39,744 bases of DNA from Pseudomonadota bacterium (GCA_023435335.1 JAEYRU010000222.1:1-39744), one strand, 5' to 3'. Shown: positions 1 through 7,646, numbered from the stretch's first letter. The notes: generated from the letters alone by a model not told the origin. Numbers and translations: made by a program.

Positions 1-279
1 GTTCGGCGCGGGGCCGGTCAGTCGCATCGGTTCGACTGCCGGCGGCGCGGGCTTGAGCTGCGGCGCAGGCTTGCGCGGCTTCGGGGGCGGGACGACGATG
101 CCACGCGCCGCAGCGATGATCAGCCGCCGGGCAGCGGACTCGGCCGGTCGCAGCAGGCGCAGGACGGTGCGCCAGACATGGCGACTGATCGTGGGGCGGC
201 CACCCGCCATCGCGACGAGCCCCGCAACGATGCGCACAAGCGCCTCCCGGTTCATCTCGATCGCCACGCTTCCGTCCAT
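1..279 (-). CDS. Conserved hypothetical protein, 5' part only (runs off left edge)
   Basis: This is a 93-codon open frame with no stop before the window edge, so only the N-terminal part is present. The start at 279 is an ATG preceded by GGAG about 8 nt upstream (AAGGAGCACGGCG); an in-frame ATG at 255 is the alternative. The visible part begins MDGSVAIEMNREALVRIVAG, continues with a hydrophobic, arginine-dotted helical stretch (RLLRPAESAARRLIIAAARG) and then a proline-rich segment (VVPPPKPRKPAPQ). It resembles conserved hypothetical proteins of rhizobia that I remember only as unnamed. No catalytic motif is visible. The opposite-strand frame at 53-490 overlaps it, but lacks a ribosome site and has shadow-like composition. 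Confidence 0.6.
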   Translation of the reverse strand, partial: MDGSVAIEMNREALVRIVAGLVAMAGGRPTISRHVWRTVLRLLRPAESAARRLIIAAARGIVVPPPKPRKPAPQLKPAPPAVEPMRLTGPAPN

Positions 280-467
280 CGCCGTGCTCCTTCGTTCAGG
301 CGCGGGGATTCTCCGGCAGGTGGCGAAGGGTGGGGATGGAGATTATTCGATTGAGACGGATTATCAGCGGGTTAGCCGCATCTTGAGGTCGGGTCTATCC
401 CCACCCAACTCCTTCGACAGGCCTGGGAGGGAATGGCACCTCATGCCCACCGCCTCGCCCCTAAACC

Positions 468-533
468 GTTCAGGTATGGGTCCCGGATAGATGCCGCCGC
501 TGGCGCGACGGCCTCTTCCGGGATGACGAAAGG
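468..533 (+). repeat. Palindromic intergenic repeat, copy 1 (66 bp, near-identical to 761-826)
   Basis: This segment matches 761-826 at 65 of 66 positions; the only difference is T at 475 against C at 768. The core (476-528) starts ATGGGTCCCGG and ends CCGGGATGACG, so the CCCGG/CCGGG ends can pair. Inner bases (GCCGCCGCTGGCGCGACGGC) can also fold. It resembles short mosaic palindromes scattered through rhizobial intergenic regions. I cannot assign a named family. Confidence 0.85.
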
Positions 534-548
534 GCGGGGCGCAGAGGA

Positions 549-595
549 CGTCATCCCGGACGCCGCAACGGGAGCGGAGGCGAGCCGGGACCCAT
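549..595 (-). repeat. Palindromic intergenic repeat, inverted unit
   Basis: A 47-bp unit in the opposite orientation to copy 1. On the plus strand it starts CGTCATCCCGG and ends CCGGGACCCAT, the reverse complement of the copy 1 ends. The interior (ACGCCGCAACGGGAGCGG) differs from copy 1, so the ends are conserved while the middle varies, as in mosaic elements. Confidence 0.75.
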
Positions 596-683
596 GGCCG
601 CCGGATCGCGAGGCGCGGCCCGGTCCTCGCGGCGCGCCTGTCCGCACCGCGGCGTGAAACCCGCCACCCGGCCGTGCTTCTCA

Positions 684-727
684 ATGGGTCCCGGCTCTCC
701 GCCCTGCGGGCTGCGACCGGGATGACG
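684..727 (+). repeat. Palindromic intergenic repeat, third unit
   Basis: A 44-bp unit with the same ends as its neighbours (ATGGGTCCCGG ... CCGGGATGACG) and a different interior (CTCTCCGCCCTGCGGGCTGCGA). The interior holds its own small inverted repeat, CCGCCCTGCGGG. Same orientation as copy 1. Confidence 0.75.
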
Positions 728-760
728 CGAGATGTTGGCGCCGTCGCGCACGGCAGCGAT

Positions 761-826
761 GTTCAGGCATGGGTCCCGGATAGATGCCGCCGCTGGCGCG
801 ACGGCCTCTTCCGGGATGACGAAAGG
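761..826 (+). repeat. Palindromic intergenic repeat, copy 2 (66 bp)
   Basis: Near-identical duplicate of 468-533, displaced by 293 bp. It is followed at 841-857 by a lone right end (CATCTTCCGGGATGACG), so TTCCGGGATGACGA occurs twice within 45 bp. The cluster ends about 47 bp before the stop codon of the patatin gene, so it lies in the 3' region of that gene and might act on mRNA stability. That role is an inference. Confidence 0.85.
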
Positions 827-904
827 AGAGGTCGCGCCGGCATCTTCCGGGATGACGATGGGGGGTGTGCGCCTTCCGAACTCGCACTGGCGACCGGGCG
901 AAGA

Positions 905-1828
905 TCAGCCGCAATAGTGCCGCAGCATCGGCAGCGCCTGCTCGACGCATTGCCGGCCTTCGGCGATCGCCTCCGCCGCGCGGTTATATTCCATCAGGCC
1001 GATGTGGCCCAGGCGCGGGGCAAGCATCACATGCGGCGGCTCGCCCGCCAGCCGGGCGCGCGTGATGTAGTCCTGCATGATGTTGATCGAGTTGGCGAGG
1101 ACCTGGAAGTAGCCGGGCGTCGCGGGCTGCCGCGACAGGAGCCGGTGGACGATCTGCGTGCCCTGGTCGCGCAGCGCGGGCGGCATCTGCTCGAGCACGC
1201 GGGCGATGAACTCGCCCGAAGGCTGCGGCGAGGTGGCGGTGTCGGCGGAGGAATCGTCCGCCAGCCGGCGGCCGAGCAGATCGCCATTGAGGTTGACCGC
1301 AATGACCACGTCGGCCCCGAGCGCGCGGCAGACGGACACGGGAACGGGATTGGAAAGGCCGCCGTCGACAAGCCAGCGCCCGTCGATGCCGGCGGGGCTC
1401 AGGATTCCGGGCAACGCAATCGACGCGCGCACGGCGTCGAGAATAGGCCCCCGCTCCAGCCAGATCTCCCGGCCGGTCGCGAGATCCGTCGCGACCGCCG
1501 CGTATCGGCGGGGAAGGTCTTCGATCGGGCCGTCGACGCCGAGCGCCCTCAGCCATTCCACCACGCGGCCGCCGTCGATCACCCCGCCGCCCGAAAGCCG
1601 GACGTCCATCAGCGCGACGACCTCGCGCCAGGTGACCTTTCCGGCCCAGGTGCGCAGGCCGGGCAGCTTTCCCGCGACGTAGGCGGCGCCGACAAGGGCG
1701 CCGATGGAGGCGCCGCACACGATCTCGGGTTCGATGCCTGCTTCCGACAAGGCCTCGATCACCCCGATGTGCGACCAGCCGCGGGCGGAGCCGCTGCCGA
1801 GAGCAAGTCCGATCCGGGGGGCTGCCAT
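905..1828 (-). CDS. Patatin-like phospholipase (RssA type)
   Basis: A 307-residue protein of the bacterial patatin family, serine lipid acyl hydrolases with a Ser-Asp dyad. The family's parts are visible in order: the glycine-rich oxyanion loop GSGSARGW (11-18), the nucleophile elbow GASIG (39-43, Ser41), and the DGG motif at 155-157 giving the catalytic Asp155. Length and order fit the short one-domain RssA/YchK-type proteins, with no membrane segment or signal peptide. The ATG at 1828 begins directly with the conserved RIGLALGSGSARGW strand. The gene lies downstream of the fliJ-like gene on the same strand with a 216-bp gap, so cotranscription is uncertain. Repeats begin just past its stop. 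The substrate is unknown; phospholipid or lysophospholipid is the family expectation. Confidence 0.88.
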   Translation of the reverse strand: MAAPRIGLALGSGSARGWSHIGVIEALSEAGIEPEIVCGASIGALVGAAYVAGKLPGLRTWAGKVTWREVVALMDVRLSGGGVIDGGRVVEWLRALGVDGPIEDLPRRYAAVATDLATGREIWLERGPILDAVRASIALPGILSPAGIDGRWLVDGGLSNPVPVSVCRALGADVVIAVNLNGDLLGRRLADDSSADTATSPQPSGEFIARVLEQMPPALRDQGTQIVHRLLSRQPATPGYFQVLANSINIMQDYITRARLAGEPPHVMLAPRLGHIGLMEYNRAAEAIAEGRQCVEQALPMLRHYCG

Positions 1829-2044
1829 GGGGAACGGTCTCCGAGAGTTCCATCGACGGAAACGGAGACTAGCGCGGCGGAAGGAAAATGTCCCGAAATG
1901 GCGGCGCTGAACCGCATTCCGCGCAGGCGCGGGTGTTCACGCGTGCGGACGCAGGCCAAACGGCGGTCCTGCGGGAACCTGCAGGCACAATCCGGCGACG
2001 GCCAGGCCGTGCCGTGAATTCCAGAAGAGGGAAGGGAACCGGCG

Positions 2045-2416
2045 TCAGGCCGTAGCCTGCCGGCCTCCGTCCTCGCCATGCGCGCGCGCGTCGCGCGATT
2101 CCAGCATCTCGGCCTTGGCGAGCTCTTCCTGGGCCTCGGCGAGCGCGGCTTCCGCCGCCTTCTTCTGCTCCTGCAGGTCCAGCTGCGAGTTGCGCAGGTT
2201 GTCGCGGCGCTGCCGGGCGGCCCTGGCGAAGGTCGGATAGGCGAAATGGCCGATGTCGGTGATGCCGGCCTTCTTCTCCTCGGCGGCGATCTGCAACTCG
2301 AGCTCGGCCGCCATGCGTTCGAACTCGCCGACCATCAGGTCGAGCTGCGCAAGCTGCCGGCGTTTCTCGTTCACCTGAAACAGCTTCAGTCGAACAAGGT
2401 TCTGACGCGATTTCAT
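2045..2416 (-). CDS. fliJ: FliJ-like flagellar export chaperone (coiled coil)
   Basis: A 123-residue, almost wholly helical protein rich in Lys, Glu, Gln and Ala, starting MKSRQNLVRLKLFQVNEKRR. Charged heptads run from about residue 10 to 110, and the sequence has the look and length of FliJ, the soluble stalk/chaperone of the flagellar type III export apparatus. I chose the ATG at 2416 because the 27 residues added by a farther start are arginine-rich and unlike the family; a GGGAG lies just upstream (CAGGGAGTACTGAGT). In rhizobia a FliJ-type gene sits divergently beside ctrA, as here, and flagellar genes are classic CtrA targets. The assignment rests on context and coiled-coil character because FliJ has no catalytic motif. 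Confidence 0.68.
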   Translation of the reverse strand: MKSRQNLVRLKLFQVNEKRRQLAQLDLMVGEFERMAAELELQIAAEEKKAGITDIGHFAYPTFARAARQRRDNLRNSQLDLQEQKKAAEAALAEAQEELAKAEMLESRDARAHGEDGGRQATA

Positions 2417-2901
2417 ACTCAGTACTCCCTGAAATGCGAAGACCTTCGACCGGACGGACAATCCCCCTCTCCGCCGGCGCCGGCATTCCGATCGCACCGG
2501 CGAACAGCCGGCAAGACCCTCCCGCTGGCAAAGGTCCCCGAACGCATCGCGAAGAAAGCCCTAATTTTTCGCTAGTCCGGTAACCATTCGTTTACGGGCA
2601 TTGTTAATCATAGCGGCGAGGGCTTAAGGCGGGGTAAAAATCCCGGGACCAGCGGCCAAACTGTGCAAATCGAGTCGCTTGAGTCTCTTACCGGGTGTTT
2701 CTCATCCGAGGCTTTAAGAAAACGGGTTTGTGAAAACAATTTGGAGTCAAGGGGTTGAGCCAAAGAGTTAAAAAAGTCTGATATCGCTTGCAAAGCGGAA
2801 TTAGATTTTGTTAACCATTACGTGGCAGCCTCTGATTCAGGCAATCGCTGCTCCGGCGCCGAGTTCCGCGCGGATCGGTCGGCGGCAGAGAAGGGGATGA
2901 A
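2417..2901. promoter_or_regulatory. ctrA / fliJ divergent promoter region with GANTC and CtrA-like sites
   Basis: This 485-bp gene-free stretch is far more AT-rich than its surroundings, especially 2560-2820. It carries four GANTC sites, the CcrM methylation target: GAGTC at 2672-2676, 2681-2685 and 2744-2748, and GATTC at 2834-2838. It also has TTAACCAT (2811-2818), the CtrA half-site form, and GTAACCATTCGTTTA (2580-2594), which fits TTAA-N7-TTAA at six of eight core bases. In Caulobacter, ctrA is controlled by CcrM methylation and by CtrA itself. Similar control here is an inference from these sites. A short minus-strand frame at 2608-2793 lies in the region and looks spurious. Confidence 0.7.
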
Positions 2902-3597
2902 ATGCGCGTTCTGCTGATAGAAGACGACAGTGCAACCGCACAAAGCATCGAGCTGATGCTGAAGTCGGAGAGCTTCAACGTCTATACGACCGATCTGGGC
3001 GAAGAAGGCGTGGATCTCGGCAAGCTCTACGACTACGACATCATTCTTCTCGACCTCAACCTGCCGGACATGAGCGGCTACGAAGTCCTGCGGACGCTGC
3101 GGCTGTCCAAGGTGAAGACGCCGATCCTGATCCTTTCGGGCATGGCGGGCATCGAGGACAAGGTTCGGGGCCTGGGCTTCGGCGCCGACGACTACATGAC
3201 CAAGCCGTTCCACAAGGACGAACTGGTGGCGCGCATCCACGCCATCGTGCGCCGCTCCAAGGGGCATGCGCAGTCGGTCATCACCACGGGCGACCTTATC
3301 GTCAACCTGGACGCCAAGACGGTGGAAGTCGGCGGCCAGCGCGTGCACCTGACCGGCAAGGAGTACCAGATGCTGGAGCTGCTCTCGCTGCGCAAGGGCA
3401 CGACGCTCACCAAGGAGATGTTCCTCAACCATCTCTACGGCGGCATGGACGAGCCGGAACTGAAGATCATCGACGTGTTCATCTGTAAGCTGCGCAAGAA
3501 ACTGGACGCGGCATCGGGCGGGCAGAACTACATCGAGACCGTGTGGGGCCGCGGCTACGTGCTGCGCGAGCCGGAAGAGGTGCGCGAAAGCGCCTGA
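2902..3597 (+). CDS. ctrA: Cell-cycle response regulator CtrA
   Basis: A 231-residue OmpR-class DNA-binding response regulator and the master cell-cycle regulator of alphaproteobacteria. The receiver domain (1-120) has the acidic pocket EDD (7-9), phospho-acceptor Asp51 (LLDLNLPDMSGYE) and the conserved Lys of YMTKPFHKDEL. The winged-helix domain (about 125-225) holds LTGKEYQMLELL and the recognition region PELKIIDVFICKLRKKL. The match to known CtrA proteins is very close. CtrA is phosphorylated through CckA and ChpT, and chpT lies at 11160. The C-terminus is ...RESA, not the AA end used for ClpXP recognition in Caulobacter, though still small and uncharged. GGGG lies 6 nt before the ATG. A strong terminator follows 27 nt after the stop, so it is probably monocistronic. 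Confidence 0.97.
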   Translation: MRVLLIEDDSATAQSIELMLKSESFNVYTTDLGEEGVDLGKLYDYDIILLDLNLPDMSGYEVLRTLRLSKVKTPILILSGMAGIEDKVRGLGFGADDYMTKPFHKDELVARIHAIVRRSKGHAQSVITTGDLIVNLDAKTVEVGGQRVHLTGKEYQMLELLSLRKGTTLTKEMFLNHLYGGMDEPELKIIDVFICKLRKKLDAASGGQNYIETVWGRGYVLREPEEVRESA

Positions 3598-3624
3598 CCT
3601 TCATACCAAGCGGAAAATCCAAGC

Positions 3625-3653
3625 AAAAAGCCCGGCGATGCCGGGCTTTTTTT
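3625..3653 (+). terminator. Rho-independent terminator after ctrA
   Basis: AAAAAGCCCGGC, loop GAT, GCCGGGCTTTTTT: a 7-bp GC stem extended by A:T pairs and followed by a run of seven T on the plus strand. The A-run on the left side means it could also stop minus-strand transcription. It lies 27 nt after the ctrA stop. Confidence 0.93.
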
Positions 3654-3738
3654 GCTATTGCCGCTGCCGGTCATGCGCCCTCTCATCCGATCGAGGGCGC
3701 GCGACATCGATCAGGTCCGTGGAAAAGGAGTTCAGACC

Positions 3739-4620
3739 ATGGCGGTTCCCACGATCAAGCTGAACAACGGCGTCGAACTGCCGGCGCTCGGATTCGGCGT
3801 CTTCCAGAGCCCGCCCGAGCAAACGGCCGCGGCGGTCGAGGAAGCGCTGCGGGTCGGCTATCGCCACATCGACACCGCGGCGTCCTACATGAACGAACGC
3901 CAGGTGGGGGAGGGAATCCGGCGGTCGGGGCTTCGGCGCGCCGAGATATTCATCGAGACCAAGATCTGGATCAACGACTACGGCCGCGACGAGACGCTGC
4001 ACGGCTTCGAGAAGAGCGCGGGCAAGCTGGGGGTCGAGCAACTGGACCTGCTCATCCTGCACCAGCCGCTTGCGTCCGCGTTCGAACGGACGCTGGGCGC
4101 CTACCGGGCGCTCGAGGAACTGCTCGCCGACGGCAAGGTGCGCGCAATCGGGGTGAGCAACTTCATGCCCCGGCACCTGGAAATGCTCCTGGCCGAGGCA
4201 AAGGTCGTGCCGGCGGTCAACCAGATCGAGGTCCACCCCTACTTCCAGCAGACCGAATTGCAGCGGCTCAACGAAAAGCACGGCATCCTGACCCAGGCCT
4301 GGTCGCCCATCGGCGGCATTACATTCTACCGGGGCGGCGAGAAGAGCACCCTGCAGGACCCGACGATCGTCGGGATTGCGCAGGCGCACGGCCGGTCGGC
4401 GGCGCAGGTCATGCTGCGCTGGGGACTGCAGGAGGGACGCTCGGTCATCCCGAAATCGGTGAATCCGGCGCGCATCGCCGAAAATTTCAATGTCTTCGAT
4501 TTCGAGCTGACGGAGGCGGAGATGGCCGCCATCGATGCGCTGGACAGCGGCGTGCGCGGCGGCCCCGATCCCGACAGCATAGGCCTGGAGAACTTTTCCA
4601 GGGTCATCCCGGAAGCGTGA
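3739..4620 (+). CDS. Aldo/keto reductase
   Basis: A 293-residue NADPH-dependent oxidoreductase of the AKR superfamily (TIM barrel), reducing aldehydes or ketones; the closest look is the 2,5-diketo-gluconate reductase group. The catalytic tetrad is complete: Asp45, Tyr50 (HIDTAASYMNE), Lys75 (ETKIWIND) and His108 (LLILHQP). The cofactor-binding end is also present (GRSVIPKSVNPARIAENF). I chose the ATG at 3739 because GGAG sits 9 nt upstream (AAAGGAGTTCAGACC) and the protein then starts at the first barrel strand (MAVPTIKLNNGVELPALGFG). The frame is open back to 3652, but that part overlaps the terminator. The gene stands alone between the ctrA terminator and the next promoter; the substrate cannot be told. 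Confidence 0.9.
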   Translation: MAVPTIKLNNGVELPALGFGVFQSPPEQTAAAVEEALRVGYRHIDTAASYMNERQVGEGIRRSGLRRAEIFIETKIWINDYGRDETLHGFEKSAGKLGVEQLDLLILHQPLASAFERTLGAYRALEELLADGKVRAIGVSNFMPRHLEMLLAEAKVVPAVNQIEVHPYFQQTELQRLNEKHGILTQAWSPIGGITFYRGGEKSTLQDPTIVGIAQAHGRSAAQVMLRWGLQEGRSVIPKSVNPARIAENFNVFDFELTEAEMAAIDALDSGVRGGPDPDSIGLENFSRVIPEA

Positions 4621-4707
4621 GAAGGGCGATCCGCCCGCGGACCGTTCTTCCCCCGGCAGGGACCTCATGCCGTCTTGCACCCGCCCCGCCGCTCCCGCTA
4701 CGATAGG

Positions 4708-4728
4708 GTCATATTGTTCTATGTCATA
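4708..4728. promoter_or_regulatory. Direct repeat GTCATA, possible operator before the dehydrogenase/racemase genes
   Basis: GTCATA occurs at 4708-4713 and again at 4723-4728, 15 bp apart, in a locally AT-rich patch just upstream of GGAGGA and the start at 4746. The same patch holds TGTT-N9-AACA (4716-4732). This may be an operator or simply promoter sequence. No regulator gene is adjacent. Confidence 0.3.
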
Positions 4729-4745
4729 ACATTTCGGAGGAAATC

Positions 4746-5507
4746 ATGAATCCATCGGGTCAGGTCGCCGTCGTCACAGGCGGCGGGTCAGGGCTGGGCG
4801 AGGCCACCGCCCGCGCGCTGGCGGCCAAGGGCGCGAAAATCGCGATCTTCGACGTCGGCATCGACAGGGCGGAGAAGGTGGCGGCCGATCTCGGCGGCAT
4901 CGCCGTGAAATGCGACGTCTCCAGCGCCGAGAGCGGCGAGCAGGCCTTCGCCACGGTGGCCGAGAAGCTCGGCGCGCCGCGCATCCTGATCAACTGCGCC
5001 GGCATCGGCATCGCGATGAAGACGACCGGCAAGGACGGGGCGCACCCGCTCGACGTCTACCGCAAGGTGATCGAGGTCAACCTGATCGGCACGTTCAACA
5101 TGATCCGCCTGTTCGCCGTGCGCTGCGAGCAGCTGGAGCCGCTCGACGGCGGCGAACGCGGCGTCATCGTGAGCACCGCTTCGGTCGCCGCCTATGACGG
5201 ACAGATCGGCCAGGCCGCGTATTCCTCGTCGAAGGGCGGCGTGGTGGGGATGACGCTGCCGGTGGCGCGCGACCTCGCCCGCTCGGGCATTCGCGTGATG
5301 ACGATCGCGCCGGGCATCTTCCGCACGCCGATGCTGGCTGGCCTGCCGCAGGAGGCGCAGGATTCGCTCGGCAAGCAGGTGCCGTTCCCGCCGCGCCTCG
5401 GCGACCCGTCCGAATATGGCGCGCTCGCCTGCCACATCGTGGAGAACCAGATGCTCAACGGCGAGGTGATCCGCCTCGACGGCGCCATCCGCATGGCGCC
5501 GAAGTAG
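4746..5507 (+). CDS. Short-chain dehydrogenase, 3-hydroxyacyl-CoA dehydrogenase type 2-like
   Basis: A 253-residue NAD-dependent dehydrogenase of the classical SDR family. It has the cofactor motif TGGGSGLG (11-18), Asp at the end of strand 2 (IAIFDV) indicating preference for NAD, the NCAG motif, and the active-site pair Tyr159 and Lys163 (YSSSKGG). The pattern IEVNLIGTFNMIRL and the PGIFRTPML tail look like the HSD17B10 / type 2 3-hydroxyacyl-CoA dehydrogenase group, which oxidises short or branched 3-hydroxyacyl-CoA. The start has a strong GGAGGA site (GGAGGAAATCATG). The racemase gene follows 12 nt later on the same strand, so the pair is probably an operon in branched-chain or methyl-branched acyl-CoA breakdown. 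The acyl-CoA substrate is inferred from family and neighbour. Confidence 0.87.
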   Translation: MNPSGQVAVVTGGGSGLGEATARALAAKGAKIAIFDVGIDRAEKVAADLGGIAVKCDVSSAESGEQAFATVAEKLGAPRILINCAGIGIAMKTTGKDGAHPLDVYRKVIEVNLIGTFNMIRLFAVRCEQLEPLDGGERGVIVSTASVAAYDGQIGQAAYSSSKGGVVGMTLPVARDLARSGIRVMTIAPGIFRTPMLAGLPQEAQDSLGKQVPFPPRLGDPSEYGALACHIVENQMLNGEVIRLDGAIRMAPK

Positions 5508-5519
5508 GCGGTAGCTCCC

Positions 5520-6689
5520 ATGCAGGCAGCGGCGGATGAGCAGGAGCCGAAGTCGCGCCCGCTGGCCGGGCTCAGGATCGTCGAAATGGCGGGGCTGGGG
5601 CCCGTGCCGCTCGCCGGGCTGATCCTGTCGGAGCTCGGCGCGCGGGTGCTGCGGGTCGAGCGCATCTCCAACGAGCAGGCCTTCCTCGCCGCGCCGGCCG
5701 AATTCGACCTCGACCGGCACGGACGCGACATCGTGCGCATCGACCTCAAGCGGCCGGAGGGCATCGAACTGGTGCTGCGGCTGCTGGGCGAAGCCGACGC
5801 CCTGATCGAGGGGTTCCGGCCGGGCGTGATGGAGCGGCTGGGGCTCGGGCCGGACGCCGCGCTGGCGCGCAACCCGGCGCTCATCTACGGCCGCATGACG
5901 GGCTTCGGCCAGGACGGCCCGCTGGCCGGACGCGCCGGCCACGACCTCACCTACCTGGCGCTGTCGGGGGTGCTGCACGCCATCGGCCCCAAGGGACACA
6001 AGCCGGTCCCGCCGCTCAATCTCGTCGCCGACTATGGCGGCGGAGCCATGTTCCTCATCGTCGGCCTGCTGGCGGCGCTGTTCGAGCGCTCCCGCTCGGG
6101 CAGGGGACAGGTGGTGGACGCGGCCATGGTCGACGGCGCGGCGATGCTGGCGGCGCCGTTCTTCGCCTTCCTGTCGGCCGGCATGTGGAAGGACCGGCGC
6201 GGGGTGAACCTGCTCGATTCGGGCGCACCCTTCTACGACACCTACGAGACGGCGGACGGGAAGCATGTCGCCGTGGCCTGCTTGGAGCCGCGGTTCTTCG
6301 CCGAATTCGCCCGACTGCTTCCGCTCGAGGAGCGCCTGGCGCGGGGGCAGTACGACATGCGCCTTTGGCCCGAGATGCGCGAGGCGATCGCCGCGCGCCT
6401 GCAGGAGCGCCCACGCGACGAGTGGGCGGCGCTGTTCGAGGAGACGGACGCCTGCGTGGCGCCGGTGCTTTCGCTGTCGGAGGCGCCTTCGCACCGGCAT
6501 GCCCGCGCGCGCGACGCGCATGCTGAGGTCGGCAAGATGACGCGGCCGCGCCCGGCGCCGCGCTTCTCGCGTTCGCAGGCGCGTGTTTCGGGTCTTCCCG
6601 CCACCGATGCGGCCGCGGGTCTCGCCGCTTTCGGGGTGTCGAGCGAAGAAGCGGAGGCGCTTGCCAGCGCGGGCATTGTCGGCCGATAA
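5520..6689 (+). CDS. CoA-transferase family III protein, probable alpha-methylacyl-CoA racemase
   Basis: A 389-residue CaiB/BaiF-fold protein. Alpha-methylacyl-CoA racemase interconverts the (R) and (S) forms of 2-methylacyl-CoA so that branched acyl chains can enter beta-oxidation. The family start LAGLRIVEMAGLGPVPLAG is present, as are GHD with His141 and ADYGGG with Asp171. Their 30-residue spacing equals that of His126 and Asp156 in the M. tuberculosis racemase, which act as the acid/base pair; this favours a racemase over a true CoA-transferase. The conserved GAPFYDTYETADGKH follows. It starts 12 nt after the dehydrogenase stop, so the two are likely cotranscribed. The C-terminal 60 residues are Ala/Glu-rich and unremarkable. 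Confidence 0.88.
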   Translation: MQAAADEQEPKSRPLAGLRIVEMAGLGPVPLAGLILSELGARVLRVERISNEQAFLAAPAEFDLDRHGRDIVRIDLKRPEGIELVLRLLGEADALIEGFRPGVMERLGLGPDAALARNPALIYGRMTGFGQDGPLAGRAGHDLTYLALSGVLHAIGPKGHKPVPPLNLVADYGGGAMFLIVGLLAALFERSRSGRGQVVDAAMVDGAAMLAAPFFAFLSAGMWKDRRGVNLLDSGAPFYDTYETADGKHVAVACLEPRFFAEFARLLPLEERLARGQYDMRLWPEMREAIAARLQERPRDEWAALFEETDACVAPVLSLSEAPSHRHARARDAHAEVGKMTRPRPAPRFSRSQARVSGLPATDAAAGLAAFGVSSEEAEALASAGIVGR

Positions 6690-6723
6690 TACGACTTTCG
6701 CAGTCATGTTTTCGGAGCGCGCA

Positions 6724-7506
6724 GTGCAGGACCAGCCGAAGGAAGTGTTGCGGCCGACGGACGAGGAGGCGATCCGGCTGGCCCGGAAGCTGCTGCGCGA
6801 GGCGCGCTACGCGGCGCTTGCCACGCTCGACCCGCAGACCGGCGCGCCGGTGGCGAGCCGAGTCGCGACGGCGACCGACATCGACGGCGCGCCGCTGATC
6901 CTGGTCTCCGCGCTTTCCGCCCACACGGCCGGCCTGCTGGGAGATCCGCGCTGCTCGCTGCTGGTCGGGGAGCCGGGCAAGGGCGACCCGCTCGCCCATC
7001 CGCGCATGAGCATCGCCTGCCGCGCCGCGCGGCTGGAGCGCGGCAGCCCGGCGCAGGCGCGCGCCGAGCGCCGCTACCTCAACCGCCAGCCGAAGGCGAA
7101 GCTCTATGCCGGCTTCGCCGACTTCTCGTTCTTCCGGCTGGACCCGCAGGGCGCCAGCCTCAACGGCGGCTTCGGCAAGGCATACGCCCTGGCGGCCGCG
7201 GATATCCTGACCGACAGCCCGGCCAACGAGGCGCTCGCCGCCAGCGAGCAGTCGGCCATCGTGCACATGAACGCCGACCACCGCGACGCGATCGCGGTCT
7301 ATGCGCGGGCCTTCGCGCACGCGCCGGACGGCGACTGGATCATGACCGGGATCGACGCCGGGGGCATCGACATCGTCTGCGGCGAGGATGCGCGCCGGAT
7401 CTTCTTTGACGAGCCCCTGCAATCCCCCTCCGAGATGCGCGCCGCGCTCGTGCGCATGGCCGCCGAGGGCCGCCGCATGCTCCAGGACGCGACTTCCCAC
7501 AACTGA
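6724..7506 (+). CDS. HugZ-like heme/flavin split-barrel protein (pyridoxamine-phosphate-oxidase fold with DUF2470)
   Basis: About 260 residues. The N-terminal two-thirds is a PNPOx-like split barrel (YAALATLDPQTGAPVASRV, LILVSALSAHTAGLLGDPRCSLLVGEPGKGDPL). The C-terminal part carries the DUF2470 signature HMNADHRDAI. This arrangement is that of HugZ-type proteins, which bind heme and in some bacteria open the ring to release iron; other members are plain flavin proteins, so the reaction is not certain. I chose the GTG at 6724 because GGAG lies 6 nt before it and the protein then starts VQDQPKEVLRPTD like relatives I remember. An in-frame ATG at 6706 lacks a ribosome site but remains possible. 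The gene follows the racemase by 34 nt. No ferric-uptake gene is near. Confidence 0.82.
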   Translation: MQDQPKEVLRPTDEEAIRLARKLLREARYAALATLDPQTGAPVASRVATATDIDGAPLILVSALSAHTAGLLGDPRCSLLVGEPGKGDPLAHPRMSIACRAARLERGSPAQARAERRYLNRQPKAKLYAGFADFSFFRLDPQGASLNGGFGKAYALAAADILTDSPANEALAASEQSAIVHMNADHRDAIAVYARAFAHAPDGDWIMTGIDAGGIDIVCGEDARRIFFDEPLQSPSEMRAALVRMAAEGRRMLQDATSHN

Positions 7507-7646
7507 TAGTGAGCAAATCCTTGTGATTTGAATGGCAGTCGCTAGACTGACACAACTTGAACGGGTGTGGGGTCCGCATCCTGGGGTCTTGCCGGCGTCC
7601 TGCCCCCCGACGATGCCGGACGAGAATGCGTCCTATTGGGGGATGA

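Larger units (their letters stand above)
280..904. other. Gene-free region filled with palindromic repeats
   Basis: This 625-bp stretch separates two minus-strand genes. No frame in it has both a ribosome site and protein-like composition. It holds four repeat units with GGGTCCCGG and CCGGGATGACG ends, plus a fifth right-end fragment at 841-857, listed separately. The left 190 bp (280-467) shows nothing I can assign beyond the promoter-proximal region of the minus-strand gene that starts at 279. Confidence 0.6.

Noticed and set aside
468..857. CRISPR array
   Set aside because: The repeats are few, occur in both orientations, are palindromic mosaics and lack regular spacers; no cas genes are present.
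674..2017. 447-residue plus-strand open frame
   Set aside because: It is antisense to the patatin gene, starts inside the repeat cluster, and is an Arg/Gly/Ala-rich frame shadow typical of high-GC DNA.
2608..2793. 61-residue minus-strand frame in the ctrA promoter
   Set aside because: Lies in AT-rich regulatory DNA with GANTC sites and shows no coding character.
4788..6707. 639-residue minus-strand open frame
   Set aside because: Antisense over the dehydrogenase and racemase genes; arginine/histidine-rich composition without motifs.
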